64,000 nt of DNA from Planktomarina sp. (GCA_020630595.1 JAHDBC010000001.1:200189-264188); one strand, 5' to 3'; shown: positions 1 through 9,282, counted from the first letter of the stretch. Notes: generated by a model from the letters alone, not told the origin. Numbers and translations: made by a program.

Positions 1-1803
1 CTGAAAGAAGAAATGGATATCCCCGTCTTTCACGACGATCAGCATGGCACTGCGGTGATTTGCGCGGCGGGCCTGATCAATGCGCTGCATATTTCAGGCA
101 AAAAGATCGAAGACGTGAAAATCGTTTTGAATGGGGCCGGGGCCGCCGGAATCGCCTGTATCGAACTTTTGAAACGCATGGGTGCACGGCACGAAAATTG
201 TATCGTTTGTGACACCAAGGGCGTGATCTACCAAGGCCGCACCGAAGGCATGAACCAATGGAAATCGGCCCACGCCATTAAAACCGATGCCCGTTCATTA
301 GAAGACGCGATGAAAGGCGCGGATGTGTTTTTGGGCGTTTCCGTCAAGGGCGCGCTGACGCCAGACATGGTTCTGTCGATGGCCGATGCGCCTGTGATTT
401 TTGCCATGGCGAACCCGGATCCCGAAATCACACCCGAAGATGCGCATGAAGTCCGGCCCGATGCAATTGTTGCCACGGGTCGGTCCGATTACCCGAACCA
501 GGTGAACAACGTTCTGGGGTTTCCGTACCTGTTTCGCGGCGCGCTCGACATTCATGCCCGGGCCATCAATGATGATATGAAAATCGCCTGCGCAAAGGCA
601 CTGGCGGAACTGGCCCGCGAAGATGTGCCCGACGAAGTGGCGATGGCCTATGGCAAAAAGCTGTCGTTCGGGCGCGATTACATCATTCCCACGCCATTTG
701 ACCCCCGCCTGATCCACCGTGTTCCGCCTGCCGTGGCAAAGGCCGGGATGGACACGGGCGTCGCCCGTCGTCCGATTGTGGATATGGACGGGTACGAGGT
801 TTCGCTGAAATCGCGGATGGACCCAACCGCCAGCATTTTGCAGGGCATTCATGCCCGTGCCCGTGCATCACAGGCCACCATGCTGTTTGCCGAAGGCGAT
901 GACCCCCGTGTCGTGCGCGCCGCCGTGGCCTATCAGCGCCAAGGCTATGGCAAAGCGATTGTCGTGGGCCGCGAGAACGAGGTGAAAGCGCATCTGGAAG
1001 CCGCCGGCATGGCAGATGCGTTCCGTGAAATTGAAGTGACGAATGCCGCAAAAACCCAGAATTTGGCTCTGTATAAGACGTTTTTGTATGATCGTTTGCA
1101 ACGCAAGGGATTTGACCGGGCTGATATTCACCGCCTTGCCACCCGCGACCGCCATGTCTTTTCTTCGCTGATGTTGGCGCACGGCCACGCAGATGGTTTG
1201 GTGACAGGCGCGACCCGCAAATCGGCGCATGTTCTGGACCTGATCAACCACGTCTATGACGTTGGCCCCCACGATGGGGCCGTGGGGGTCACGGCCGTTT
1301 TGAACCGGGGCAAGATCGTTTTGATTTCGGATACGTTGGTCCATGAATGGCCCGAAACCGAAGATTTGGCAGATATCGCAGAACGTGGGGCCAGCGTTGC
1401 CCGGGCGCTGGGCCTTGAACCGCGCGTGGCCTTTGTTTCGTTTTCCACCTTTGGATATCCAGTGTCTGAGCGGGCGGAAAAGATGCATTTGGCCCCCGCC
1501 GTGCTGGAAAAACGCGGCGCGGATTTCGAATACGAAGGGGAAATGGCCGTGGACGTGGCGCTGAACCCCGGCGTGGCGGAACAATATCCGTTCAGCCGTC
1601 TGTCCGGCCCGGCCAATGTGCTGGTTGTTCCGGCCCGCCATTCCGCATCGATCAGTGTGAAACTGATGCAGGAAATGGCCGGCGCCACGGTGATCGGCCC
1701 CATCCTGACCGGGATTGATCGACCGATTCAGATTTGTTCAACGGGGTCGTCTGTCAGTGACATCATGAATATGGCCGTCATTGCAGCGTGTAATATCAAA
1801 TGA
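1..1803 (+). CDS. maeB: NADP-dependent malic enzyme with phosphotransacetylase-like C-terminal domain (5' end outside window)
   Basis: This enzyme decarboxylates malate oxidatively to pyruvate and CO2, linking the TCA cycle to gluconeogenesis and NADPH supply. The reading frame is open to base 1, so about 150 N-terminal residues lie upstream. The visible part starts in the malic domain (MDIPVFHDDQHGTAV), then has the nucleotide-binding loop NGAGAAGIACIELL and the ANPDPEI motif. From about residue 280 follows a Pta-like domain (LFAEGDDPRVVRAAVAYQ) that lacks obvious independent catalytic status in this family and is thought to be regulatory. The stop overlaps the next start by ATGA, so translation is probably coupled to the kinase gene. 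The family call is firm; the cofactor preference is inferred from the long two-domain form. Confidence 0.95.
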   Translation: MKEEMDIPVFHDDQHGTAVICAAGLINALHISGKKIEDVKIVLNGAGAAGIACIELLKRMGARHENCIVCDTKGVIYQGRTEGMNQWKSAHAIKTDARSLEDAMKGADVFLGVSVKGALTPDMVLSMADAPVIFAMANPDPEITPEDAHEVRPDAIVATGRSDYPNQVNNVLGFPYLFRGALDIHARAINDDMKIACAKALAELAREDVPDEVAMAYGKKLSFGRDYIIPTPFDPRLIHRVPPAVAKAGMDTGVARRPIVDMDGYEVSLKSRMDPTASILQGIHARARASQATMLFAEGDDPRVVRAAVAYQRQGYGKAIVVGRENEVKAHLEAAGMADAFREIEVTNAAKTQNLALYKTFLYDRLQRKGFDRADIHRLATRDRHVFSSLMLAHGHADGLVTGATRKSAHVLDLINHVYDVGPHDGAVGVTAVLNRGKIVLISDTLVHEWPETEDLADIAERGASVARALGLEPRVAFVSFSTFGYPVSERAEKMHLAPAVLEKRGADFEYEGEMAVDVALNPGVAEQYPFSRLSGPANVLVVPARHSASISVKLMQEMAGATVIGPILTGIDRPIQICSTGSSVSDIMNMAVIAACNIK

Positions 1804-2666
1804 TCTATAACCTTGGCTCCATCAACGCTGACTATTTCTATCGGGTGCCCCATATCCCGCAGCCGGGGGAAACGCTGGCCTCTACCGCACATTCTGCGGG
1901 GTTGGGGGGCAAAGGGGCAAACCAGTCTGTTGCCATCGCAAAGGCCGGCGGGGCCGTGCGCCACATCGGGGCCGTTGGGCCGGATGGCGGGGCATGGCTG
2001 AACCGTTTGTCGGGTCTTGGTGTGGCAATCGAAGATGTGGCGCGCGTTGATACCCCAACAGGCCACGCGATTGTCACAGTGGCCGACGATGGGGAAAACG
2101 CGATCACGCTGTTTTCGGGTGCAAATACCATGATCCCGGAAACCCACATCAGGGCCGTTTTGGCTGATATAGGGTCGCATGACTGGTTGGTTTTGCAGAA
2201 CGAAACCAATGGTCAGGTGCTTGCGGCTGAATGTGCCAAAGCCAAGGGCGCAAAGATCGCCTATTCCGCAGCGCCATTTGACGCAATGGTCACAAAATCA
2301 CTGCTGCCCCATCTGGATATGCTGTTTGTCAACGAAGGCGAAGCGACCGCCCTGGTCGACGCGCTTGATCTGTCGCGGACCGAAGATGTGCCCGTGCCCA
2401 AGATGGTGGTCACCTTGGGCGGGGATGGGTGCATGTTGGTGGCGGATGGCACCCGTGTGACAGTGCCCGCGCCAAAGATCACACCCGTGGATACAACGGC
2501 AGCGGGGGATACGTTTTTGGGATATTTCATGGCGGCCATCGACGCGGGCGAAGACACAGCCGATGCGATGGCATTCGCAAATCAGGCTGCGGCATTGAAA
2601 TGCACACGGGCCGGAACCGCAGATGCGATCCCGACCCGGGCAGAGGTTGAAGCGTATTTCGCCTGA
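1800..2666 (+). CDS. PfkB-family carbohydrate kinase (ribokinase-like)
   Basis: A 288-residue sugar kinase that would phosphorylate a sugar or nucleoside with ATP. The N-terminal PfkB signature region contains GGKGANQSVAIAKAGG near residue 36. The C-terminal signature DTTAAGDTFLGYF near residue 230 carries the anion-hole GxGD-type motif with the catalytic Asp. The length is usual for ribokinase. Its ATG lies inside the stop of the malic enzyme gene (ATGA), so the two are co-transcribed. Its stop abuts the stop of the convergent msrA with no base between. The substrate cannot be read from the sequence; ribokinase is the closest match by eye, but other PfkB sugars are possible. Confidence 0.88.
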   Translation: MIYNLGSINADYFYRVPHIPQPGETLASTAHSAGLGGKGANQSVAIAKAGGAVRHIGAVGPDGGAWLNRLSGLGVAIEDVARVDTPTGHAIVTVADDGENAITLFSGANTMIPETHIRAVLADIGSHDWLVLQNETNGQVLAAECAKAKGAKIAYSAAPFDAMVTKSLLPHLDMLFVNEGEATALVDALDLSRTEDVPVPKMVVTLGGDGCMLVADGTRVTVPAPKITPVDTTAAGDTFLGYFMAAIDAGEDTADAMAFANQAAALKCTRAGTADAIPTRAEVEAYFA

Positions 2667-3326
2667 TTATTTGGCAAACGGTGCGGCGCTGCCCCACAAT
2701 TCTTTCACACGCGCGTCGCGCCCACATGCATTGCGATACCGGGTATAAGCGTTTGCTTTGGACAGCGGCCCGAACCGCGTCAGGATGATGTCGGACTGTT
2801 TGTAATAATCCTGATGATACGCATCTGCCGGATAAAACGGCCCTTCGTTCAGAACCGGTGTCACCACGCTGCGGCCCAGGTCTGATTGGGCCTGTGAAAT
2901 CGCTGCGTTTGCGGCAGACCGTTCAGAACCATTGCCTGCAAAAATGGCGGTACGATAGCTTTCGCCCCGATCACAGAACTGGCCCCCAGCATCCGTCGGA
3001 TCCACAGACCGCAAGAACAGGTGCAGCAACTGACCATAGCTGACCACGTCCGCGTCATAGGTGATTTGCACAACTTCATAATGCCCCGTGCCGCCGCCGG
3101 TGACCTGTTTGTATGTGGGGTTGGCCACGGTGCCGCCCATAAAGCCGGATACGGCTTCCTGTACGCCGCGCACCTTTTCGAAATCTGATTCCACGCACCA
3201 GAAACAGCCGCCCGCGACGGTCATCGTTTGGATGTCGCGCGCCTGTGCCTGCGTGGATGAAAGGCTGGCGGCGATAAATGTGGCCACAGCCAGAATAACG
3301 GGTTTGATCAAGCTGGTTTGAGTCAT
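2667..3326 (-). CDS. msrA: Peptide-methionine (S)-S-oxide reductase, exported form
   Basis: This enzyme reduces methionine-S-sulfoxide in oxidised proteins. The active-site motif GGCFWC spans residues 39-44, with Cys41 as nucleophile, and the typical EAVSGFMGG and GHYEVVQ segments follow. A further Cys in YRNACGR near the C-terminus could act as resolving residue. The start at 3326 is chosen because a strong GGAGGG lies a few bases upstream and the first 29 residues then read as a signal peptide ending around AQA, which would place the enzyme in the periplasm. A longer frame begins at 3431 but would include the upstream control region. It is divergent from the sulfotransferase-like gene and ends flush against the PfkB kinase gene. 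Confidence 0.94.
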   Translation of the reverse strand: MTQTSLIKPVILAVATFIAASLSSTQAQARDIQTMTVAGGCFWCVESDFEKVRGVQEAVSGFMGGTVANPTYKQVTGGGTGHYEVVQITYDADVVSYGQLLHLFLRSVDPTDAGGQFCDRGESYRTAIFAGNGSERSAANAAISQAQSDLGRSVVTPVLNEGPFYPADAYHQDYYKQSDIILTRFGPLSKANAYTRYRNACGRDARVKELWGSAAPFAK

Positions 3327-3364
3327 CGGACCCTCCTTCGTTGCAACATCCATTGCAGGGTCGG

Positions 3365-3400
3365 TTGTGACAGACAATAAACAGACCCGTGACGTCACAA
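3365..3400. promoter_or_regulatory. Nested inverted repeats between divergent genes
   Basis: In the 91-base gap between the divergent msrA and sulfotransferase-like genes, TTGTGAC (3365-3371) pairs with GTCACAA (3394-3400) across 22 bases. The right arm lies in a perfect 10-base palindrome, GTGACGTCAC (3389-3398). The arrangement fits a dimeric repressor or activator site serving either gene. No regulator is identified; that it is an operator is inference. Confidence 0.35.
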
Positions 3401-3417
3401 GGGTTTGAGGTTTTGTA

Positions 3418-4140
3418 ATGAAGATCGCCATGTGGTCAGGGCCGCGGAATCTGTCGACCGCCTTGATGTATGCGTTTGGAAATCGCGCTGATTGTGCGGC
3501 GGTCGATGAACCGTTCTACGCAGCCTATCTGGCGCGGTCAGGCGCAGATCATCCCATGCGCAACGCTGTTTTGGCATCGCAGCCTACCGATCCGACCGTT
3601 GTGATGGACCGGCTGACGGGGTCAAACCCCGATGGCGCGCCCCTTTGGTACCAGAAACATATGACCCACCATATGGATGGGATCGAACTGGATGGGTTGG
3701 CGCATCTGACCAACGTGTTCCTGATCCGCCATCCGGCCCGTGTGATCGCAAGTTACGCGCGGAAGCGCGAAAACCCATCGTTGGATGATTTGGGATTTGC
3801 CCGTCAGGCAGACATTTACGAACACTGCATCGCGCTGGGCCAAACGCCGTTGGTTGTGGACAGCGACGATATTCTGGCCGACCCGCCGGCGGTTATGTTG
3901 GCCCTATGTGGCGCACTTGGCATTTCGTTTGATCCGGCGATGCTGGCATGGTCCGCAGGGCCGCGATCTTATGATGGGGTGTGGGCGGCGCATTGGTACG
4001 ACGCCGTTCATGCCTCAACCGGGTTGGATGCAAAACGCAGCGCAATCCCTGTGTTGGGGTCTGAATATCAAGAATTGCTGTCACAGGCGCTGCCCTTTTA
4101 CGAACGAATGTCTGCGGTCAGCATCGGTGTTAATGGTTAA
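3418..4140 (+). CDS. Sulfotransferase-like family protein
   Basis: A 240-residue cytosolic protein with the two marks of PAPS-dependent sulfotransferases. The first is an N-terminal phosphosulfate-binding loop, [12 protein letters not shown], at residues 6-17. The second is a 3'-phosphate-binding stretch, [17 protein letters not shown], near residues 101-117. Conserved EPFY follows the first motif at residues 31-34. Members of this short family are widespread in proteobacteria, are often annotated only as sulfotransferase family, and have no known acceptor. A GAGG ribosome-binding site sits seven bases before the ATG. The gene is monocistronic: msrA diverges upstream and a terminator follows before the convergent argG. 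Confidence 0.72.
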   Translation: MKIAMWSGPRNLSTALMYAFGNRADCAAVDEPFYAAYLARSGADHPMRNAVLASQPTDPTVVMDRLTGSNPDGAPLWYQKHMTHHMDGIELDGLAHLTNVFLIRHPARVIASYARKRENPSLDDLGFARQADIYEHCIALGQTPLVVDSDDILADPPAVMLALCGALGISFDPAMLAWSAGPRSYDGVWAAHWYDAVHASTGLDAKRSAIPVLGSEYQELLSQALPFYERMSAVSIGVNG

Positions 4141-4213
4141 TATCCAAACAAGGGACCGCGCAGGATATTAACCGACGCAGCATATGCACACCCTGTCTGT
4201 ACGGGGGGTGTAC

Positions 4214-4244
4214 AGGGGGTGTACGCAATGCACCCCCTTGTTTT
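4214..4244 (+). terminator. Intrinsic terminator after the sulfotransferase-like gene
   Basis: AGGGGGTG (4214-4221) pairs with CACCCCCT (4231-4238), extendable by two pairs into a five-base loop, and is followed by TTGTTTT. The left arm belongs to a short tandem array in which GGGGGTGTAC occurs twice (4206-4224). It reads as a terminator only in the plus direction. Confidence 0.7.
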
Positions 4245-4250
4245 GGCGGG

Positions 4251-5468
4251 TTAACCGACCCGCTTGTTTCGTGCGGCCAACAGTTTCAGGCGCAGCGCAT
4301 TCAACTGGATAAAGCCCGCAGCATCGGCCTGATCGTATGCGCCAGCATCGTCTTCAAACGTCACGTGGGCTTCGGAATACAAGCTGTGATCTGACCAGCG
4401 GCCCACACAGGTTGCCGCCCCTTTGTACAGTTTCAGCCGCACGGTGCCGGTGACGTGTTCTTGGGATTTATCAATCGCCGCTTGCAGCATTTCGCGTTCG
4501 GGGCTGAACCAGAATCCATTGTAGATCAGTTCTGCGTAACGCGGCATCAGGCTGTCTTTCAAATGCCCGGCACCGCTGTCCAGCGTGATCTGTTCGATGC
4601 CCCGGTGCGCTTCTAACAACACCGTCCCGCCGGGGGTTTCATAGATCCCGCGGGACTTCATCCCGACAAAGCGGTTTTCCACAAAATCAAGCCGACCGAT
4701 GCCATGCTTGCCACCCAATTCGTTCAGCTTGGTGAGGATGGTGGCCGGTGACATGGCTTCACCGTTGATGGAAACGGCGTCGCCTTTTTCAAACCCAACT
4801 TCGATGAATTCAGCCTCGTTCGGGGCGTCTTCTGGTGCCACGGTGCGTTGGTACACATAGTCGGGCGCTGCAACGGCAGGGTCTTCCAAAACCTTGCCTT
4901 CGGATGATGTGTGCAACAGGTTTGCATCGACGGAAAACGGGGCTTCGCCACGTTTGTCTTTGGCGACGGGAATCTGGTGCTGTTCTGCAAATTCGATCAG
5001 CCGTGTGCGGGATGACAGATCCCATTCCCGCCATGGGGCGATGACCTTGATGTCTGGGTTCAGCGCATAGGCGGCCAGTTCAAACCGCACCTGATCATTG
5101 CCTTTGCCCGTTGCGCCATGGGCCACGGCATCCGCGCCTTCGGCGGCTGCGATTTCAACCAGCCGCTTGGAAATCAGGGGCCGCGCAATGGATGTTCCCA
5201 GCAAATAAAGCCCTTCGTACAATGCGTTGGCGCGGAACATGGGGAACACGAAATCGCGCACGAATTCTTCGCGCAGGTCTTCGATATAGATCGAAGATGC
5301 GCCCATCATTTCCGCCTTGGCGCGGGCCGGTTCCAATTCTTCCCCTTGGCCCAGATCGGCGGTAAACGTGACAACTTCGCAGCCGTATTCCGTTTGCAGC
5401 CATTTCAGAATGATCGAAGTATCAAGGCCACCGGAATAGGCCAGAACAACTTTCTTTGGGGATGACAT
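4251..5468 (-). CDS. argG: Argininosuccinate synthase
   Basis: This enzyme joins citrulline and aspartate with ATP to give argininosuccinate, the penultimate step of arginine synthesis. The 405-residue product has the N-type ATP-pyrophosphatase loop [10 protein letters not shown] near residues 8-17, followed by the conserved TADLGQGEE segment and [13 protein letters not shown] near residue 120. The start MSSPKKVV at 5468 is preferred over 5513 because AGGAACC lies just upstream and the extra residues of the longer frame look non-conserved. A perfect palindrome, CTGTGCACAG (5483-5492), sits 14 bases before the start and could take part in control. The gene stands alone, divergent from the membrane protein gene. 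Confidence 0.97.
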   Translation of the reverse strand: MSSPKKVVLAYSGGLDTSIILKWLQTEYGCEVVTFTADLGQGEELEPARAKAEMMGASSIYIEDLREEFVRDFVFPMFRANALYEGLYLLGTSIARPLISKRLVEIAAAEGADAVAHGATGKGNDQVRFELAAYALNPDIKVIAPWREWDLSSRTRLIEFAEQHQIPVAKDKRGEAPFSVDANLLHTSSEGKVLEDPAVAAPDYVYQRTVAPEDAPNEAEFIEVGFEKGDAVSINGEAMSPATILTKLNELGGKHGIGRLDFVENRFVGMKSRGIYETPGGTVLLEAHRGIEQITLDSGAGHLKDSLMPRYAELIYNGFWFSPEREMLQAAIDKSQEHVTGTVRLKLYKGAATCVGRWSDHSLYSEAHVTFEDDAGAYDQADAAGFIQLNALRLKLLAARNKRVG

Positions 5469-5577
5469 CAGCAGGTTCCTATCTGTGCACAGGGCCATTG
5501 TTGGGCGGCGCACTATCTGCTTTTATTGGGCGGGGCAAGGTTCGCACCGTTTCACATAGACCAAAGGGGACCCGCAA

Positions 5578-6333
5578 ATGTCTATCAGAATGTTCATTCA
5601 TGCACTGCGCATGGTGTTTTCGGATTTGGGGGCATCGCTGCGTGTGACCGGACCGCTGTATATTTTGGCGTATATTCTGATTTCTGCCCCGTTTGTGGTG
5701 TTCATGGGGTCGGCGGATTTTGCATCGGTGATTGGTGATCCGACCAACCCACCGGACGCGTCCGGCGGTTTTGCGTTGTCGCTGTTGATCGGGGTGGTGG
5801 GGTATATCATCCTGTCCACGTGGCTTGCGATTGCGTGGCACCGTTATGTTCTTTTGGGCGAAACCGGCGTGTCTTACCCAAAGGGCAAGGTATCCTCCTA
5901 TTTCTGGCGCGGGCTTGGATATGCGATCGCGGCCTTTCTGCCGACCATAGTTATTTTCGGCATGCTGGTGACTGCCATTGGGCCCAGTTTTACCGTGGCC
6001 GCCATGATGGAAGCCTGCGTTACAATCGTGGGCCTGTACCTGCTGTTTCGGATTTCAATGGGCCTGCCCGGCCTGTGCGTTGATCGTTCGATAGATCTGC
6101 AACAAAGCTGGCGCGCAACTGCACCGGTATCGGGTGCCATCTTGGGGATGGTGGTTTTGATTGCTGTTGCGTCAACCGTTGTGACACTGGTTTTGACGGC
6201 GCTGTTGTCCAGTGGTGGTTTGGCCGTTGGTTTGGTGATCAACCTTGTTGTTGGTTGGGTGCAATTGGTGGTTGGATTGTCGATGCTGACCACGATTTAT
6301 GGCGTCGCCATCGAGGGGCGCGATCTGACCTAA
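5578..6333 (+). CDS. Multi-pass membrane protein of unknown function
   Basis: A 251-residue inner-membrane protein with about six strongly hydrophobic segments, roughly at residues 20-42, 62-84, 103-126, 132-155, 174-198 and 203-230. A charged stretch (VDRSIDLQQSWRATAP) sits between the fourth and fifth. I do not recognise catalytic motifs. The layout resembles the uncharacterised membrane proteins often found in roseobacters, in which amphipathic N-terminal helices precede paired membrane helices. It is 38 bases upstream of ilvA on the same strand and may be co-transcribed with it; this gives no clear functional clue. Confidence 0.78.
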   Translation: MSIRMFIHALRMVFSDLGASLRVTGPLYILAYILISAPFVVFMGSADFASVIGDPTNPPDASGGFALSLLIGVVGYIILSTWLAIAWHRYVLLGETGVSYPKGKVSSYFWRGLGYAIAAFLPTIVIFGMLVTAIGPSFTVAAMMEACVTIVGLYLLFRISMGLPGLCVDRSIDLQQSWRATAPVSGAILGMVVLIAVASTVVTLVLTALLSSGGLAVGLVINLVVGWVQLVVGLSMLTTIYGVAIEGRDLT

Positions 6334-6334
6334 A

Positions 6335-6364
6335 CCTTGCCAATACGCCCCCCTTGGGGCAAGG
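6335..6364 (+). promoter_or_regulatory. Hairpin overlapping the ilvA ribosome-binding site
   Basis: CCTTGCC (6335-6341) can pair perfectly with GGCAAGG (6358-6364), seven bases before the ilvA ATG. The right arm shares bases with the AAGGGA ribosome-binding site. The loop is C-rich, so an alternative CCCC/GGGG fold is also possible. A role in translational control is inference. Confidence 0.35.
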
Positions 6365-6371
6365 GACTGAC

Positions 6372-7607
6372 ATGACTGACTTTAGCACCGCCGCCAAAGC
6401 CGCGCATGATCGGATGCGCGCCCTGTTCCCTGCAACACCGTTGCAACAGAACGCCCATTTGTCTGCGGTTTATGATGCAAACATCTGGCTAAAGCGCGAA
6501 GATCTTTCCCCGGTGCGGTCCTACAAGCTGCGCGGTGCTTATAACGCGATGGGCAAACAGGCGGACAAAGATGTTTTCGTGTGTGCCAGTGCTGGCAATC
6601 ACGCGCAGGGCGTCGCGTTTGTGTGCCAGCACATGCAGAAAAAGGGCGTGATCTTCATGCCTGTCACGACGCCAGAACAGAAAATCAACAAGACCCGCAT
6701 GTTCGGGGGCGATTGGGTCGAAATTCAACTGGTTGGGGATTACTTCGATGACTGTTTGCGGGCCAGTCAGGCCTATTGCGAACAGGTCGGTGGTCATTTC
6801 CTGTCGCCGTTTGATGACCCTGATGTGATGGAAGGCCAGTCGACGGTCACCCATGAAATTCTGGACCAGCTTCCGGTTCAGCCGGACATCATGATTGTCG
6901 CCGTTGGTGGTGGCGGGTTGTCATCATCCATGCGAAAATTGTTGGCCGAACGATCCCCGGAAACGGAGCTGTATTTTGTTGAACCCGCTGGGGGTCAAAG
7001 TCTGGCTGCCGCAGTTCGTGCGGGCGAACCCGTGACATTGAACAGCATCGATACCTTTGTCGATGGTGCGGCAGTTGCACGGATTGGCACCAACACCTTT
7101 GCCGCCTTGAAGGGCATCGACAGCGATCATGTTCTGGCCATTCACGAAGATCGGATTTGTACCACGATCCTTGAAATGCTGAACGTCGAAGGCATCGTGC
7201 TGGAACCTGCCGGCGCGCTGACCATCGACGCGCTGAAAGATCTGCGCGATGTCGTAAGGGGCAAAACGGTGGTGTGCATTTCATCAGGTGGAAACTTTGA
7301 TTTTGAACGCCTGCCAGAGGTGAAAGAACGCGCCCAGCGCTATAGCGGGGTGAAAAAATACTTCATCCTGCGCCTGCCACAACGCCCCGGCGCCTTGAAA
7401 GAATTTCTGGGTCTTTTGGGGCCAGATGATGATGTGTCGCGTTTTGAATATCTAAAGAAATCTGCGCGAAACTTCGGTACGGTGTTGTTGGGGCTGGAAA
7501 CCACCGCGCCAGAAAATTTCGCGGCCCTTGCCGCACGGCTGGAATCTGCGGGGATGAATATCCGCGATATCACCGACGACGAAGCTATGGTGGATTTTAT
7601 CATTTAG
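6372..7607 (+). CDS. ilvA: Threonine ammonia-lyase (threonine dehydratase)
   Basis: This PLP enzyme deaminates threonine to 2-oxobutanoate, the first committed step of isoleucine synthesis. The 411-residue protein has the PLP lysine in VRSYKLRGAYNAM (Lys52), the phosphate-binding AVGGGGLSSSM loop and a C-terminal PLP-contact segment CISSGGNFDF. From about residue 325 comes a single ACT-like regulatory domain (YFILRLPQRPGALKEF), so this is the one-ACT-domain type rather than the longer two-domain E. coli IlvA. The ATG at 6372 follows AAGGGA; a longer frame to 6255 overlaps the preceding gene and is not conserved. Feedback inhibition by isoleucine is known for the family. Confidence 0.94.
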   Translation: MTDFSTAAKAAHDRMRALFPATPLQQNAHLSAVYDANIWLKREDLSPVRSYKLRGAYNAMGKQADKDVFVCASAGNHAQGVAFVCQHMQKKGVIFMPVTTPEQKINKTRMFGGDWVEIQLVGDYFDDCLRASQAYCEQVGGHFLSPFDDPDVMEGQSTVTHEILDQLPVQPDIMIVAVGGGGLSSSMRKLLAERSPETELYFVEPAGGQSLAAAVRAGEPVTLNSIDTFVDGAAVARIGTNTFAALKGIDSDHVLAIHEDRICTTILEMLNVEGIVLEPAGALTIDALKDLRDVVRGKTVVCISSGGNFDFERLPEVKERAQRYSGVKKYFILRLPQRPGALKEFLGLLGPDDDVSRFEYLKKSARNFGTVLLGLETTAPENFAALAARLESAGMNIRDITDDEAMVDFII

Positions 7608-7672
7608 CATTTTACCCACCGCAAGACGCGCGCCCCGGCTTTGGTCTATGTTCAAGGCCGGGAGAGGTAATC

Positions 7673-8938
7673 TTGGTTGGTGTTTTGGAAAATGGACTTA
7701 GGGCGTTACGCCGTGTGGCTTATTACGGCGATGTGCCGGATGAATGGCGGAAAAGTTTGGCCTATGTGCTGACGGAATGCCACGACACACCCGATGCATG
7801 CATCGTGAACTTTGATGAACCGGCCGCACTGGCATCTTATCAAAAAGACCGGCTTCGCTGGATTTCGGCCATTGATCCGATTGTGATCGGGATTGGCCCG
7901 AAAAATCCGGCGCACGCCCTGCAAGAAGGGGCTGATGTTGTCTTTGATGGATCGGAAACGCAATCCCATTTGATTGCCCAGATCAAGGGCATGGATGGGC
8001 GCATGGCGGCTGCCCGGCATCGCCATTCCCGCCTGATGTCGCTGCGCCATCGGTTGAAAAAGGTGATGGCCGAATATCAGGCGATTGATGGCGATCTGGA
8101 ACAGGCGAAACGGCTGCAACAGGGGTTGTTGCAAAACCGCGAAACCGAAGTGGCCGGTGGTCGTATATCACTGATGCTGGAAGAACGTTCCCATATCGGG
8201 GGCGATCTGGTTGGGCAGTTCCCGGTCACGGACGACATCGTTGGGTTCTTTGCCTTTGATGTGTCCGGGCACGGGATCACCTCTGCCCTGCTGATTGCCC
8301 GATTGGCGGGCATGGTTTTGGGAACATCGGCGCAAACGAATATTGCGATTGATCAAGTGGACGGTGTGTCGGTTCCCAAATCACCATCTTCGGTTTTGGG
8401 CGAATTGAACTGCATCATGTTCGATGAACTGGAAACAGAACATTTCTTCACAGCCATTCTTGGCTATTTCAACCACGCCACGGGCAAGGTTGTGTTGGCG
8501 CAAGCCGGTCACCCGAACCCTGTTCTTATTTCTGCAAGGGGCGACATGAAATCAGTCGGGGGTGGGGGTCTGCCGATTGGCTTGGTGCCCGGCGCAGATT
8601 TCGAAGATGTGGTCGTTCAAATGAAACCCAAAGACCGTCTGTTGGTCGTTTCTGATGGCATCATTGAAACCCCCAGTCGCGATGGCAAAAGCCAGGTGAC
8701 AGAAACGGGATTGGCATGGCTGCTTGCCAAATATCACCGCGTTCCCGCGCTGGAACTGTTTGATCATTTGTTGGCAGATTTACGCAGATTTCAGGGATCC
8801 ACCGATTTCGAAGATGATCTAAGTGCGCTGCTGATCGATTATGTCCCTGCGGATATGAAATCACGCACCGCAGACCGATCCCCTGAAACTGCCAAGGCCA
8901 TCGCTGCGTCGGATAATGTCATCCAAATCGCTGAATGA
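7673..8938 (+). CDS. PP2C/SpoIIE-type protein serine phosphatase with N-terminal receiver-like region
   Basis: A 421-residue signalling protein. The first 115 or so residues look like a degenerate response-regulator fold (IGIGPKNPAHALQEGAD resembles its later strands), but the usual phospho-acceptor Asp pattern is not clear. A coiled-coil linker (residues 120-150) leads to a phosphatase domain with GGDLVGQF, FAFDVSGHGITSALL and VVSDGIIE, which carry metal-binding acidic residues of the SpoIIE/RsbU class. Such proteins usually reverse serine phosphorylation of anti-sigma antagonists; no partner gene is adjacent. The start is TTG, supported by GGAGAGG five bases upstream. Its last 100 bases overlap the convergent NUDIX gene. 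Confidence 0.86.
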   Translation: MVGVLENGLRALRRVAYYGDVPDEWRKSLAYVLTECHDTPDACIVNFDEPAALASYQKDRLRWISAIDPIVIGIGPKNPAHALQEGADVVFDGSETQSHLIAQIKGMDGRMAAARHRHSRLMSLRHRLKKVMAEYQAIDGDLEQAKRLQQGLLQNRETEVAGGRISLMLEERSHIGGDLVGQFPVTDDIVGFFAFDVSGHGITSALLIARLAGMVLGTSAQTNIAIDQVDGVSVPKSPSSVLGELNCIMFDELETEHFFTAILGYFNHATGKVVLAQAGHPNPVLISARGDMKSVGGGGLPIGLVPGADFEDVVVQMKPKDRLLVVSDGIIETPSRDGKSQVTETGLAWLLAKYHRVPALELFDHLLADLRRFQGSTDFEDDLSALLIDYVPADMKSRTADRSPETAKAIAASDNVIQIAE

Positions 8939-9282
8939 TCCGGCTCCAGCGGGGCGTGCAGGGGGCGTACAGGTGTGGCGATGTAGATGGTGCAGATTTT
9001 TTCAGCCCACAGATCGTATTCCGGCATAAAGACAAATCGCTTGAACCTGCGCCACACCCGGGGGCGCGCAATGCGCCAGCCGGTTTCTTCGCGCACTTCG
9101 CGGTGCAGCGCCCATAAGGGGGATTCGCCGGGATCAACGCCCCCACCGGGCAGCTGATATTCGTTGTGGCGGCCCGCCTGATATGTGACCAACGCATCAG
9201 GCCCCCGCGCCAAAATGGCATAGACGCCGGGCCTGCGCCGATATGTTGTGCCTTTTGCCGGTGGCTGTCCGAAACGACGCAA
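8839..9282 (-). CDS. NUDIX hydrolase
   Basis: A 147-residue pyrophosphohydrolase. The NUDIX box GX5EX7REUXEEXGU is intact at residues 47-69, beginning GGVDPGE and ending REVREETGW, so metal binding and catalysis should be possible. The substrate is unknown; the family acts on nucleoside diphosphates linked to another moiety. The 3' end runs about 100 bases antisense into the phosphatase gene, an unusually long convergent overlap, but the box and the domain length (about 140 residues) support the gene. A second NUDIX gene of a different subfamily lies 1 kb downstream on the other strand. Confidence 0.83.
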   Translation of the reverse strand: MRRFGQPPAKGTTYRRRPGVYAILARGPDALVTYQAGRHNEYQLPGGGVDPGESPLWALHREVREETGWRIARPRVWRRFKRFVFMPEYDLWAEKICTIYIATPVRPLHAPLEPDHSAIWMTLSDAAMALAVSGDRSAVRDFISAGT

